A stretch of DNA of 64,000 nucleotides, taken from NCBI GenBank assembly GCA_029212415.1, contig JARGOF010000013.1:62001-126000 (forward strand). The letters run 5' to 3'. Below the pieces are notes generated by a model. It was given only the letters and a program-made list of their open reading frames with translations. It was not told where the DNA came from and did no database searches. Every line of letters begins with the position of its first letter. The stretch's first letter is position 1. The position numbers were made by a program, and so were the translations under genes. The stretch comes from Rhizobiaceae bacterium (GTDB taxonomy: Bacteria; Pseudomonadota; Alphaproteobacteria; Rhizobiales; Rhizobiaceae). Shown piece by piece: positions 34,727 to 43,640 of this stretch.

Positions 34727-34862
34727 GCACCCAAGACCACAGAGTGTGTACGATAGCACAGCGCGTGCCAAGGACGAATACGCTTTTGGAACACTTCTAA
34801 GGATGTATAGGACAACCGGGTTTGCATGGGCTATGGTTGGTGCAACCGGGGAGGAGACAAGC

Positions 34863-36908
34863 ATGATACCAGCGGGACACAAGTGCCTGATATGCGATTG
34901 CGAAAAATCCATGCCGCTCAATGCGTCGAAACTGACAAAGGCACTGGGACAGGATGTCGATGTCATTCATACCCACCTTTGCCGTTCCGGCATTGGCGCA
35001 TTTGAAAGAGCCCTTGCAGACGATGCCCCGCTGCTGGTTGCATGCACACAGGAAGCGCCACTGTTTCAGGAGATCGCCGATGAAAACGGTCGGTCGGAAC
35101 AGGTGTCTTTCGTCAATATAAGAGAAAACGCCGGCTGGTCTGCAAAAGCTGCGGACGTCAGCCCGAAGATCGCCGCGCTGCTTGCAACAGCGCAGTACAA
35201 TTCCAGGCCGGCGCGGCTGAAATCGATCCAGTCCGACGGCATGTGCCTGGTCTATGGGGCCGGGCAACAGGCGCTGGACGTGGCAAAAATCCTGTCATCC
35301 AGACTTTCGGTCACCCTGCTTCTTTCTGATGACGAGGATCTGCTGCCGCCGGCGATCGCGGATGTTCCAATCTATCGCGGCGAGATTGCCCAGGCCGAAG
35401 GATCCTTTGGCGCATTTTCGCTGACGGTCAATCAATATGCCCCCATCATGCCTTCATCACGTGGTGGGCTGAATTTCCTGATGGCACGCGACGGCGCGAA
35501 GTCCGATTGCAGTCTGATACTTGATATCTCGGGGGGTGCGCCGCTGTTTACAGGCCATAGGCACCGCGACGGCTACAAACACGTCGATCCCGGCGATCCG
35601 GCAGCGGTTTTGCGCGCCGCAATCGAACTCTCCGACATGGTTGGCGAATTCGAAAAACCCCTTTACGTCGACTACAATGCAACGACATGCGCCCATTCGC
35701 GCTCAAAACAATCAGGCTGCAACAAGTGCCTTGATGTTTGCCCGGCTGGCGCAATCAGCGACGCTGGCGACATCATATCGATCGACAGCGGCATATGCGG
35801 TGGATGCGGGGCTTGCCATGCCGCCTGCCCGACCGGTTCGATCTCCTATCAGTATCCTGAGCGGGCAGATATGATCGGCCATGCCCAGACGCTGCTCGGC
35901 GCCTATCATACGGCCGGTGGGAAACAACCGGCTCTGCTTATCCATGATGAGCCATTCGGCAGCGACCTGATTGCCGCCATGGCGCGCTATGGCAGAGGGC
36001 TGCCGGCCAATTGCCTGCCGATTGCCATGCATGCACCGACCACTTTGGGTCATGTCGAAATGGCGTCCATGTTTGCCGGTGGCGCGCAGCATATCGTTTT
36101 TCTCTGCGATCCGGCAAAGGACGGTGAGATGGGCGGACTGCGGGCAGAATGCCATCTGGCCGACACGATCCTGTCAGGTCTGGGGTTTGGCGACGACCTG
36201 CGCGTCAGTCTCCTGAGCGATGCTGATCCCGACAGGATCGAAGAGGCATTGTGGTCGCTTCCCCAGCATAGTCCGATTGCGGGTGAGGCCTTCAACCCTG
36301 TCGGCTCGAAGCGCGATGTGGCACGCATGGCCTTTTCCAAGCTGCACCAACACTCCCCCACACAGCCTGACGTGATTTCACTGCCTGCCCAGTCGCCCTA
36401 TGGCCGGGTGGAAATCGACCAGACGGCCTGCACCCTGTGCATGGCCTGCACGTCGGCCTGCCCATCGGCAGCCGTGGTCGACACGCCGGGCGAACCAAAG
36501 CTGCGTTTTGTTGAAAGTGCCTGCGTGCAATGCGGTCTGTGCGTCAATACCTGTCCGGAGAACGCGTTGAAACTCGTCTCGCAAATCGATTTCACGCCCA
36601 AGGCCATGCAACCCATTACGCTCTATGAGGAGGAACCCTTCAACTGCGTGGAATGCGGCACACCCTTTGCCACCCAATCGACCATCGACCGGATCAAGGG
36701 ACAATTGGCCGGCAAACACGCGATGTTTGCCGATGCGGAACGCTCACGCATCATGGAAATGTGTGACAGATGCCGGATCGAGTTTCAGGCAAACAGCATC
36801 AACGATCCCTTTTCCGCCGGAACACGCCCGCGACCCCGCACCACCGAGGATTACCTTGAAGCAGAAAGCAAGGGCCTGAGTGTCGATGACTTCCTGATGG
36901 ACGATTAA
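34863..36908 (+). CDS. multi-cluster 4Fe-4S ferredoxin-like protein of the FDH locus
   Basis: A 681-aa protein with four ferredoxin-type groups: CNKCLDVCPAGAI, CGGCGACHAACPTGSI, CTLCMACTSACPSAAV and CVQCGLCVNTCPENAL. Extra Cys pairs occur at the N-terminus (CLICDCEKS) and near the C-terminus (CVEC, CDRC). Between the two ferredoxin pairs is a region of about 180 residues that may bind a nucleotide or a subunit. It likely carries electrons in formate metabolism or FDH maturation. ATG at 34863 follows GGGGAGGAG; the longer ORF start at 34644 lies inside the divergent DUF3305 gene. Confidence 0.8.
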   Translation: MIPAGHKCLICDCEKSMPLNASKLTKALGQDVDVIHTHLCRSGIGAFERALADDAPLLVACTQEAPLFQEIADENGRSEQVSFVNIRENAGWSAKAADVSPKIAALLATAQYNSRPARLKSIQSDGMCLVYGAGQQALDVAKILSSRLSVTLLLSDDEDLLPPAIADVPIYRGEIAQAEGSFGAFSLTVNQYAPIMPSSRGGLNFLMARDGAKSDCSLILDISGGAPLFTGHRHRDGYKHVDPGDPAAVLRAAIELSDMVGEFEKPLYVDYNATTCAHSRSKQSGCNKCLDVCPAGAISDAGDIISIDSGICGGCGACHAACPTGSISYQYPERADMIGHAQTLLGAYHTAGGKQPALLIHDEPFGSDLIAAMARYGRGLPANCLPIAMHAPTTLGHVEMASMFAGGAQHIVFLCDPAKDGEMGGLRAECHLADTILSGLGFGDDLRVSLLSDADPDRIEEALWSLPQHSPIAGEAFNPVGSKRDVARMAFSKLHQHSPTQPDVISLPAQSPYGRVEIDQTACTLCMACTSACPSAAVVDTPGEPKLRFVESACVQCGLCVNTCPENALKLVSQIDFTPKAMQPITLYEEEPFNCVECGTPFATQSTIDRIKGQLAGKHAMFADAERSRIMEMCDRCRIEFQANSINDPFSAGTRPRPRTTEDYLEAESKGLSVDDFLMDD

Positions 36909-36916
36909 AACAGACC

Positions 36917-37243
36917 CTAAAGCGGATGCTGCGCCTGGCACAGATCCGTCGCGCGGGCCTTGAATGATGCATATTGGGCGTCATTGATGATGCCCTCCTG
37001 CTTCATCTGCTCGACATCGCCTACACGTTTTTCAAGGCAATTGGCTAATGCGGGATTTGTCTCGGTCACAGGAGAGGGTTTGGCGGCAATCGGGATGGGG
37101 CCTGCATCGCCGGAAAGCAGCTTGCCGATATCATTTGCCCAATTGCTGTAGAGCAGAAATGCGATCAGTGCCGCGACCACCAGTGCCAGCAGCCTGGCAT
37201 AGGGCGTATCCCAAAAACTGCGTGACGTTTGTGCATGTGCCAT
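36917..37243 (-). CDS. small single-pass membrane protein, SHOCT-like end
   Basis: A 108-aa protein with one membrane segment near residues 15-32 (YARLLALVVAALIAFLLYSN). The C-terminal part (CLEKRVGDVEQMKQEGIIND, then QYASFKARATDLC) resembles short SHOCT-type helices and has two Cys residues. It is convergent with the ferredoxin gene and downstream of DUF6352. Function is unknown. Confidence 0.6.
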   Translation of the reverse strand: MAHAQTSRSFWDTPYARLLALVVAALIAFLLYSNWANDIGKLLSGDAGPIPIAAKPSPVTETNPALANCLEKRVGDVEQMKQEGIINDAQYASFKARATDLCQAQHPL

Positions 37244-37264
37244 ATTTGTCTCCCCCGGTGTCTG

Positions 37265-38269
37265 TCAGCCCCGTTGAATGGGCAGGTTCGTCAAAAGATT
37301 TTGCGGTTTGAAAACCAGCTTTCTGTCGGTCGTCATTGCCACCCCCAGATAGACGGGTTTTCCCCTCACCTGTTCCATCATGTCTGCCGGATCCAGAAAC
37401 TCCATCCGATAGAGCGCGATGATACGATAAAGGTCGGCTTCGGCAACATCCTCGCCATTATACAGGCAATTGAGAATTTTTGTGGATTCCTGATCACATC
37501 CAACATGCCAGGACCAGCTTTCATCCCGGATGGATTTCACCGCCTGAATGCGTGTGCGTATTCCAAGGAAATGGCCTGCCCAGGCTTCCATGACGCGGCC
37601 CAGCGCATCGGATGCCGGTTGGGTGAAACGAAAATCCACAGCCATGTCGAACTGGTCGGAGCGTTTCCAGTAGGCCGACTTGTTCTCCTCGGTCATGACA
37701 TCAAGGGCGATTTCCCGCGCCGGGGTTCCAGCTTCCGCCAGCAATTGTCCCAGGCCGCCAAAGCCGCTCTGGCTGCGCATCTCGACGATTTCCTGGTCCG
37801 CCAGCATCAGTTGGTCATCGCCCGTTGTCACGGCCTGTTCGCGAAAGAACAGTTCAGCGGCCCGCAACTGCATGACATCATCGGTGTCAGCCAGAATATT
37901 GCACAGGATGAGATGCACCATCTGGTCGATGAAAACCGGAGGGATGGAAATCGTATCGCCGGCAAAAAGGGCCGCATAGGCCGATTCCACCGTTCCATGG
38001 CGGGCGAGATGGTCACGAAATGCCAGCACAACGCGGTAATTGTCCGCCGTGTCATGATCGGCAATCGCGTTCAATTCATCATTTGAGACAGCTGCAAAGG
38101 GATCAGCCATCAGCTTTTCAAACAATGCATGTTCAGCGGCGCAGGATTCTTCCACCGGGTGAATTTCCGGCCGCGTCAGATAGGCCCGCAGATAATCCGC
38201 TGTCACCTTGAGCCAACCATTCGCGTCACGCTCGACCAGATGCATACCCGCAGATTTCCAAAATTCCAT
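37265..38269 (-). CDS. DUF6352 protein of the FDH locus
   Basis: A 334-aa soluble protein. The start MEFWKSAGMHLVERDANGWL, then TADYLRAYLTRPEIHPVEES, matches what I know as DUF6352, found near formate dehydrogenases. ATG at 38269 is preferred because GAGGA ends 6 bases upstream; the ATG at 38275 is directly against it. It overlaps or abuts the DUF6505 stop, so the genes are coupled. No catalytic motif is recognised. Confidence 0.7.
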   Translation of the reverse strand: MEFWKSAGMHLVERDANGWLKVTADYLRAYLTRPEIHPVEESCAAEHALFEKLMADPFAAVSNDELNAIADHDTADNYRVVLAFRDHLARHGTVESAYAALFAGDTISIPPVFIDQMVHLILCNILADTDDVMQLRAAELFFREQAVTTGDDQLMLADQEIVEMRSQSGFGGLGQLLAEAGTPAREIALDVMTEENKSAYWKRSDQFDMAVDFRFTQPASDALGRVMEAWAGHFLGIRTRIQAVKSIRDESWSWHVGCDQESTKILNCLYNGEDVAEADLYRIIALYRMEFLDPADMMEQVRGKPVYLGVAMTTDRKLVFKPQNLLTNLPIQRG

Positions 38270-38271
38270 AG

Positions 38272-38754
38272 TCATTCCTCTACCACGTCCCAGACACGGG
38301 CGTGGCGTGTTTCGCCCGGCACATCGACGATGCGAAACTCTTCTTTTATGGCAGCATTGTCATCGAAAATGCGGCGCAGGGTAAAAACGCTGTTGATCGG
38401 TACCTCGGCACACAGGTCCAGCACGAAGGCAATTTCCTGTTGCGCGGCGGCCCCGGCGGCATCAGGCGATGGCGCACCATAATGATCGATAAAGTGCCGC
38501 ACCAGCCGGGCCGTGATCTCGTCCCTTTCTTCCGGGCTTATTTCGGCAACCGAGACGAAGGTTGAAAAGCCGAAACTGGCCAGCGACAGGAAGCCGTTGC
38601 TGAATGCCTGTTTTTCCTTGCCTGCCAGTTCATCTTCCACCGCGTTGGCAAAGCGAAAGCCACCGGGAATGGCCCATTCATCGGGACCGGCGGCCGTTTC
38701 GAAAACCTGGCTGTCGGACGGATCAAAACGGATGGTCTTCAGAAATTTCATCAT
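38272..38754 (-). CDS. DUF6505 protein of the FDH locus
   Basis: A 160-aa protein. MKFLKTIRFDPSDSQVFETA, then WAIPGGFRFA and FGFSTFVSVAEISPEERDEI, resemble DUF6505, another family tied to formate dehydrogenase neighbourhoods. There is no signal peptide or metal motif. It overlaps the lipoate/biotin-ligase-like gene upstream by four bases and is coupled to DUF6352 downstream. Function is unknown. Confidence 0.7.
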   Translation of the reverse strand: MMKFLKTIRFDPSDSQVFETAAGPDEWAIPGGFRFANAVEDELAGKEKQAFSNGFLSLASFGFSTFVSVAEISPEERDEITARLVRHFIDHYGAPSPDAAGAAAQQEIAFVLDLCAEVPINSVFTLRRIFDDNAAIKEEFRIVDVPGETRHARVWDVVEE

Positions 38755-39512
38755 TGGGAAGCGCGTCCGGCGCGCAGCCGCTCAAGGGCGTCACCAACGG
38801 GGACATTGATTGTGCTGCCACCATGTTTGACCAGCGCATTGCCCGTTTCATCCAGTCCGATCAGTTCGCGATCATCTGAATGGTCGGCCAGACCGAGCGC
38901 ACCCGTTTCCAGCGGAACCTTGGCAAACAGCCGGCCCTGCCAGTGCTGGTGGACTGGTTTGAACCCTTCCTCGGACCAGGTGTGGATCCAGTTGACAATA
39001 TGGCGCGCGACCGATTCCAGCAATTGCGTGTGGGAGATCTCGCCGCAGCCTTCATCCCACATTGTTGAACTGTGGATTTCATGGCCCGGCTCGATGCCAG
39101 TTGTCACCGGCGCAATGCGCACATCAAAGCCCAGAACCATCCATTGGGGAATACCGTCCTGCTCTTCATCGCTGATCACAAGATCGGCAAACCCAATCCT
39201 GGCATCATTCATCAGGATCGCCGATGGCCATTGATAGGTTATCGAAATTTCAGCCGGGCCAAGAGCGCCTGCCGCGTCGCCGAAGGCAACCAGGCCGGCA
39301 AACAGAATTTCCCCGCAGCGGCTTCGCGGCACGTCCGGTTCCAGCACCAGAGCAAAGCGCAGGTTTGCAATGTCCCGTGACCAGACAATATCACCGGCGC
39401 CGAGCGCCCCCTGCCCTGCCTGTGCTGCGGCCCACGCCCTTGCATCGGTGTCGGGGGAAACAGCATGCCCGGTCAACAACGGCGGAAATGTCGGAAGGGA
39501 ATTTTCCATCAA
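38751..39512 (-). CDS. biotin/lipoate ligase-like protein (DUF4444 end)
   Basis: A 253-aa protein. The central part (LEPDVPRSRCGEILFAGLVA, ITYQWPSAILMNDARIGF) follows the fold of biotin/lipoate protein ligases, and the last 60 residues resemble DUF4444. The usual catalytic Lys and GRG-type nucleotide loops are not obvious, so ligase activity is doubtful. Its place among FDH accessory genes suggests a binding or assembly job. It overlaps DUF6505 by four bases. Confidence 0.7.
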   Translation of the reverse strand: MMENSLPTFPPLLTGHAVSPDTDARAWAAAQAGQGALGAGDIVWSRDIANLRFALVLEPDVPRSRCGEILFAGLVAFGDAAGALGPAEISITYQWPSAILMNDARIGFADLVISDEEQDGIPQWMVLGFDVRIAPVTTGIEPGHEIHSSTMWDEGCGEISHTQLLESVARHIVNWIHTWSEEGFKPVHQHWQGRLFAKVPLETGALGLADHSDDRELIGLDETGNALVKHGGSTINVPVGDALERLRAGRASQ

Positions 39513-39517
39513 GCCAA

Positions 39518-39715
39518 TCAGGTTCCGGAAAGATCAATTTCGCTTTCAACGACGTGATTGAGATCGGTTCCCTCGGCCGTCAAAACCATCTTGACAGCCA
39601 GCGTCTTGCGACCACCCAGGTCATTTTCCCTTACGATCCGCTCGATTTCCTGCTGCGACGTTACCCCCACCTGTTTGAGGAACTTGCGCATTGACATGTT
39701 GAAATCTTCGCTCAT
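39518..39715 (-). CDS. DUF6494 small protein of the FDH locus
   Basis: A 65-aa protein (MSEDFNMSMRKFLKQVGVTS, then EIERIVRE and LAVKMVLT). ATG at 39715 was chosen because the family pattern starts there and GAAGGAAATGTC precedes it; the longer ORF is unsupported. It resembles the DUF6494 family. The gene lies between the protease and the ligase-like gene, 5 bases before the latter, so it is in the same operon. Confidence 0.7.
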   Translation of the reverse strand: MSEDFNMSMRKFLKQVGVTSQQEIERIVRENDLGGRKTLAVKMVLTAEGTDLNHVVESEIDLSGT

Positions 39716-39743
39716 GACATTTCCTTCTTTCACTTGCATTTGC

Positions 39744-40733
39744 TCATTCCAGATGAAATGCAATGTCCTTGATATCGCCGCCGCGCGCAACCCGCAGAGT
39801 CAGGCGATTGCCGCTTCCCGTCAACGCCGCAGCGGCCCGATAGGACCCGGCTCTTTTGAGCCGCCTTCCATTGGCGGACAGGATGACGTCGTCGGCCCGC
39901 ATCCCGGCTTTTTCCTCTATTGAGCCCGCTTTCACCCGCACCACCAGCATGCCCGCAAAGGCCGGACTGGTGACAGCCTGTGTCGGTCGCACGACCATAG
40001 CCGATTTTGGATGGGAAACGATCCCATCATCCAGATAATCATCGAGAACGCGCTGCAGCAGCGCCGCTGATACGGCAAAATTCACGCCGATATTGGAATC
40101 CGAGCCCTTGGTGAATATGGCCGACAGGAGACCGATCAACGCGCCTTCTTCATTGACCAATGCACCGCCGGACATGCCGGGATTGACCGCCGCATCGGTC
40201 TGGACAAAATCCTCGATCGGGTTGAACCCGACGCCGGATACCTGCACAGCGGATACAATTCCGCAAGCCACAGATATATCCAGACCAAAACTGTTGCCGA
40301 TCGCACAGGCCCTGTGTGCCACTGCGAAAGAGGATGCAAAGCGCACAGGCGGCAAAGGTGTTTCGATACGCAAGAAGGCAATATCTGTGGCCGCATCGCG
40401 CAGGGCAATGGTTGCACGCATGCTGACACCATCTGACGTGCGCACAAAAACGTCGCGCGCCGGGCCGAGAACGTGATCGGCGGTTGCCAGCACCGTGCCA
40501 TCGCCGACGACGATTGCCGACCCCTCCGGTTCCTCGTTGCGATTGGCATTGTCTGGCCAGACGGGCAAAATGCTGACAACAGAACGGGCCGCACATGCAA
40601 TATGACCGGCAAAATCAAGAGCACCATTGCCTGCCGGGTCGCTCTCGCAGGGCGTCATGGCCAGCACCCCCTGTTGGGCACCGGCTGTCGCGCATAACAT
40701 CAACCAAAGGCAAATCTGGGCAAGAATCCGCAA
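39744..40733 (-). CDS. periplasmic S1C serine protease with PDZ domain
   Basis: A 329-aa trypsin-like protease of the DegP/HtrA class. A signal peptide (ILAQICLWLMLCATAGA) is followed by the catalytic His in ATADHVLG, Asp in AATDIAFLRIE and Ser in NPGMSGGALVN. A PDZ domain follows (MLVVRVKAGSIEEKAGMRAD). The start is TTG at 40733, with a weak ribosome-binding site, just after the stop of the 44-aa peptide gene, so it probably depends on coupling. It may act on FDH or its partners in the periplasm. Confidence 0.85.
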   Translation of the reverse strand: MRILAQICLWLMLCATAGAQQGVLAMTPCESDPAGNGALDFAGHIACAARSVVSILPVWPDNANRNEEPEGSAIVVGDGTVLATADHVLGPARDVFVRTSDGVSMRATIALRDAATDIAFLRIETPLPPVRFASSFAVAHRACAIGNSFGLDISVACGIVSAVQVSGVGFNPIEDFVQTDAAVNPGMSGGALVNEEGALIGLLSAIFTKGSDSNIGVNFAVSAALLQRVLDDYLDDGIVSHPKSAMVVRPTQAVTSPAFAGMLVVRVKAGSIEEKAGMRADDVILSANGRRLKRAGSYRAAAALTGSGNRLTLRVARGGDIKDIAFHLE

Positions 40734-40739
40734 GAGCGC

Positions 40740-40874
40740 CTAATCCAACCGCACGGAATGATTGCTCGATACGAAAGCGTCACCGGATGATTGCCTTTGC
40801 GTGCCCAGGATGCCCCATGCAATGACGCTCACCACAACCATCAGGCCGACCCCCAATAAAACCGATTTCATCAT
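40740..40874 (-). CDS. 44-aa single-pass membrane peptide (absent from the ORF track)
   Basis: Minus-strand translation gives MMKSVLLGVGLMVVVSVIAW followed by GILGTQRQ and a polar tail ending SVRLD. AAGGGAAG lies just before the start codons. A single membrane helix fills residues 4-23. It ends 6 bases before the protease TTG start, in the same direction, which supports coupled translation. It is not assigned to a family; a membrane anchor or assembly peptide of the FDH operon is a reasonable guess. Confidence 0.6.
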   Translation of the reverse strand: MMKSVLLGVGLMVVVSVIAWGILGTQRQSSGDAFVSSNHSVRLD

Positions 40875-40933
40875 CTTCCCTTTTCATAACCGCGTGTTGA
40901 AACCACAGACCATCAAGGCAGGGCGCGACCCGT

Positions 40934-42325
40934 TCAATGGGGCGGCGCTGTCGCCTGCTTCAAAAAGCGAATGAGATCGTCTCGCCTCTCGACACTTTTC
41001 AGCCTTTGTATCGGCATTTTTGTACCCGGCAGCATCACATCCGGCCCGTCGTCGAACAATTGCCCCACCGTTGTCTCATCCCATACGATCTGGGTGTTCA
41101 GAAGCGCCGCAGAATAGCTATAGCCCGGCAGCGTTCCGGCCTTGCGGCCAAACAGATTATACAGCGTCGGCCCTGCCCGATTGCCATCATCCGGCGTCAA
41201 CGTGTGACACACGCTGCATTTGCGCTGGAATTCCAGTTCGCCCGGATCTTCGCTTTCGCGTATTTGAAACCGCCTCGGAAGCGCGGACTTGATCTGACTG
41301 AAATCGCGCGGCGATATACGCCTGAGGGCGGCAAAGTCATCAAGGCCGACGTGATAGACATGCATGGTCCCTGGCACAAAATCGAAATCCCAGACCGGGC
41401 CGAATGTGACGCTCATGTCTTCCAGTTGCGCGCCACTTTCGACAAGAAACACACCAATCGCGCCCGCGCCATCGCCATAACCGACCATCGTGCCATCAAG
41501 CGATGTCCTGACAGACTGTATGGGACGGTTGCTCTTGGCAAGGTCGGTGAGCTTTTGTGCCTGGCTGATGCTGACGACACCCATTGTTCCATCCAGCGCG
41601 CCAAAGACCAGACGATCCTCGTCCATCAATGTCAGGGTGTTGATGCCCCAACCGTGACTATGGATCCGCCGCAACATTGTGGCGCTTGCGACATCCCATT
41701 CGATGATTTCGCCGTCATGGGCCGCCGTGTAGATCTCTTTGTCATCCGATGAGAATATCGCAGCATTGACGTTGCCGCGGAGGGCTTTCAAGACGGCCAC
41801 TTCCCTTTGCATTGCCAGATCATAGAGCCGGGCTGTCCCGTCCCACCGCGCGGCAACGGCAAGCGTTCCGTCTGCAGATACGGCGACATCCACCACCTTG
41901 TGATCGGACGACGGAATGCGGGCGATGAGTTCACCGCTGGAAAGCTGCCAGATCCCCAGTGATCCATCGTCAGAGACCGAGACGGCCTGCGTGGTGCCCG
42001 GCACGAAAGCCACGTCGTTGACCGCATTGTCATGACCAATCAGGCGATGCAGGATCGTTCCCTCCAACCCGGAAAGCTTCCAATAGATGATCGAATAATC
42101 AAATGAGGCCGTGAGCGCATATTTGCCGTCCCGGGAGATGGAAATTGCCTTGATTGGACCACCATGGCCATTGAGTTGTTCAGGCAATTGGTCTGGCAGA
42201 TGTTCTGGCAATTGCCGATCCGACTGGCCGGGCAGCTCCGTTGCACAGGCCATGCCGGAGACCAGCCCTGCGGCTATGCCGATCATGAGTCTGTCAAGCC
42301 AATGCCATCGCGACAGCCCGAACAT
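40934..42325 (-). CDS. WD40-repeat protein fused to cytochrome c
   Basis: A 463-aa periplasmic protein. A signal peptide ends near ACATE, followed by a short Pro/Leu/Gln repeat (QLPEHLPDQLPEQL). Residues about 50-350 hold WD40-type repeats (for example SISRDGKYALTASFDYSIIY and VSVSDDGSLGIWQL). The last 100 residues are a class I cytochrome c with CSVCH and a Met ligand in GTKMPI. A beta-propeller joined to a heme domain may dock the cytochrome on FDH or another partner. It follows fdhC in the operon. Confidence 0.82.
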   Translation of the reverse strand: MFGLSRWHWLDRLMIGIAAGLVSGMACATELPGQSDRQLPEHLPDQLPEQLNGHGGPIKAISISRDGKYALTASFDYSIIYWKLSGLEGTILHRLIGHDNAVNDVAFVPGTTQAVSVSDDGSLGIWQLSSGELIARIPSSDHKVVDVAVSADGTLAVAARWDGTARLYDLAMQREVAVLKALRGNVNAAIFSSDDKEIYTAAHDGEIIEWDVASATMLRRIHSHGWGINTLTLMDEDRLVFGALDGTMGVVSISQAQKLTDLAKSNRPIQSVRTSLDGTMVGYGDGAGAIGVFLVESGAQLEDMSVTFGPVWDFDFVPGTMHVYHVGLDDFAALRRISPRDFSQIKSALPRRFQIRESEDPGELEFQRKCSVCHTLTPDDGNRAGPTLYNLFGRKAGTLPGYSYSAALLNTQIVWDETTVGQLFDDGPDVMLPGTKMPIQRLKSVERRDDLIRFLKQATAPPH

Positions 42326-42346
42326 GCTGCTGCTCCACTCCCGTCA

Positions 42347-43576
42347 TCACTCAGCCGGCTGTATGGACTCTTTGCCGGTTTCGGCAGTGCCCTTCTTCCC
42401 GGCTTGCACTTCCTCAACCCAGAGAGAATGGTGCTCCTTGGCCCAATTGGTATCCACATCGCCGCTGGTCATGGCATCCAACGCACCCTCCATGCCGATC
42501 GTGCCGATATAGATATGTGCAAGCACCACCATGATCATGAAAACGGCCATGATGGTATGCCAGAGCGATTGATATTGCTGTTCCTGAATGAGCGCCACAT
42601 CGGTGGGCAATTGCGTGCCAAAGGCGTCGTTGAGTGAGCTGAATGTATCACCAAACATTGTTGTGGTGAACGGATTCATCAAAGCCCAGCCGGACATGGA
42701 AATGGAAATGCCGCAAAGGATAACGACCCAGAAAATGATCTTCTGTCCGGCATTGAATTTGCGGGCCTTTGGATGGCCGCCACCCAGCATGCCGCCACCG
42801 CGCAACAACCAGACGACGTCATGGCGGTTTGGAATATTGTGGACCAGCCAGAGGATTGCCACGATGACCAGGCCCAGCATGAAGGCGAAAGCCACATAAT
42901 TATGGATGAACTTGCCGAAAATCGTGATGGTGGAAAAAGCATCCTTGCCGATCAGCGGGATCAGCAGTTTGCGTCCGAACAGCAGGTTGAGACCGGTCAG
43001 CGCCAGCAGAATAAAGCTTGAGGCGAGCAGCCAATGGCCCATCCTCTCAATGCCTGAAAAGCGCTTCATTGTCTTGCCGGATTTTCCATGGGAGATTCTG
43101 ATGCGCCCGCGCAGAGCGAAAAACAGGGACAGCAATAGAAGCGTACCGAGTATTGCCCAGGCCGAATACATCGCCAGAGGACCATTGCGGGTGAGCCGCC
43201 ATTGCTGGCCATCCGACTGGATCAGCAGGCCCGCCGACTTGTTATGTCCGACAACAGTTCCGGTTACGCCGTGGCGTATTTGCCGCCAGAGTTCCGCGTC
43301 GGAGGACGCACCGCTGTCCGTGCCGCCGGGTGTGGCGCCAGCCACCGGTTTGTCTGCGCCAGACACCTGAGCTGAGGCCGGGGAATTGTGCAGCCACAGG
43401 AGGGCGGAAATTGCCATCAGCACCGTCAGCGCAATGACCATGAAAGATCTTGCCTGATCACGCTGTTTCAGGGCGGCACTGCGGGCGCCTCGTTTCTGGT
43501 GACCATGATTCTGGTGACCATGATTCTGCTGGCCTGGGTTCTGGTTGAAGGATGCTTTGTTCGACATCGCATTCAT
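42347..43576 (-). CDS. fdhC: formate dehydrogenase gamma subunit (cytochrome b556)
   Basis: A 409-aa membrane subunit that takes electrons from the beta subunit to quinone. One N-terminal helix (SFMVIALTVLMAISALLWL) is followed by a periplasmic stretch and the four-helix b-heme core. Candidate heme ligands are His in GHWLLASSF, IHNYVAF and LWHTIMAV. The N-terminus has a tandem QNHGHQNHGH repeat encoded by two identical 15-base units. ATG at 43576 has GGAGAG 5 bases upstream; the longer ORF start at 43660 lies in the terminator region after fdhB. It is longer than FdnI (217 aa) but normal for this FDH type. Confidence 0.88.
   Translation of the reverse strand: MNAMSNKASFNQNPGQQNHGHQNHGHQKRGARSAALKQRDQARSFMVIALTVLMAISALLWLHNSPASAQVSGADKPVAGATPGGTDSGASSDAELWRQIRHGVTGTVVGHNKSAGLLIQSDGQQWRLTRNGPLAMYSAWAILGTLLLLSLFFALRGRIRISHGKSGKTMKRFSGIERMGHWLLASSFILLALTGLNLLFGRKLLIPLIGKDAFSTITIFGKFIHNYVAFAFMLGLVIVAILWLVHNIPNRHDVVWLLRGGGMLGGGHPKARKFNAGQKIIFWVVILCGISISMSGWALMNPFTTTMFGDTFSSLNDAFGTQLPTDVALIQEQQYQSLWHTIMAVFMIMVVLAHIYIGTIGMEGALDAMTSGDVDTNWAKEHHSLWVEEVQAGKKGTAETGKESIQPAE
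43496..43525 (-). repeat. two perfect 15-base tandem repeats in fdhC
   Basis: CTGGTGACCATGATT occurs twice in a row (plus-strand reading), encoding the NHGHQ repeat near the fdhC N-terminus. Such in-frame repeats can change copy number by slippage without a frameshift. Confidence 0.75.
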
Positions 43577-43640
43577 CTGAACTCTCCGGAATTCTTGCGA
43601 CTGCACCGATCGTGCCGGTCGCGGAGTTTGAGCATGCTCA

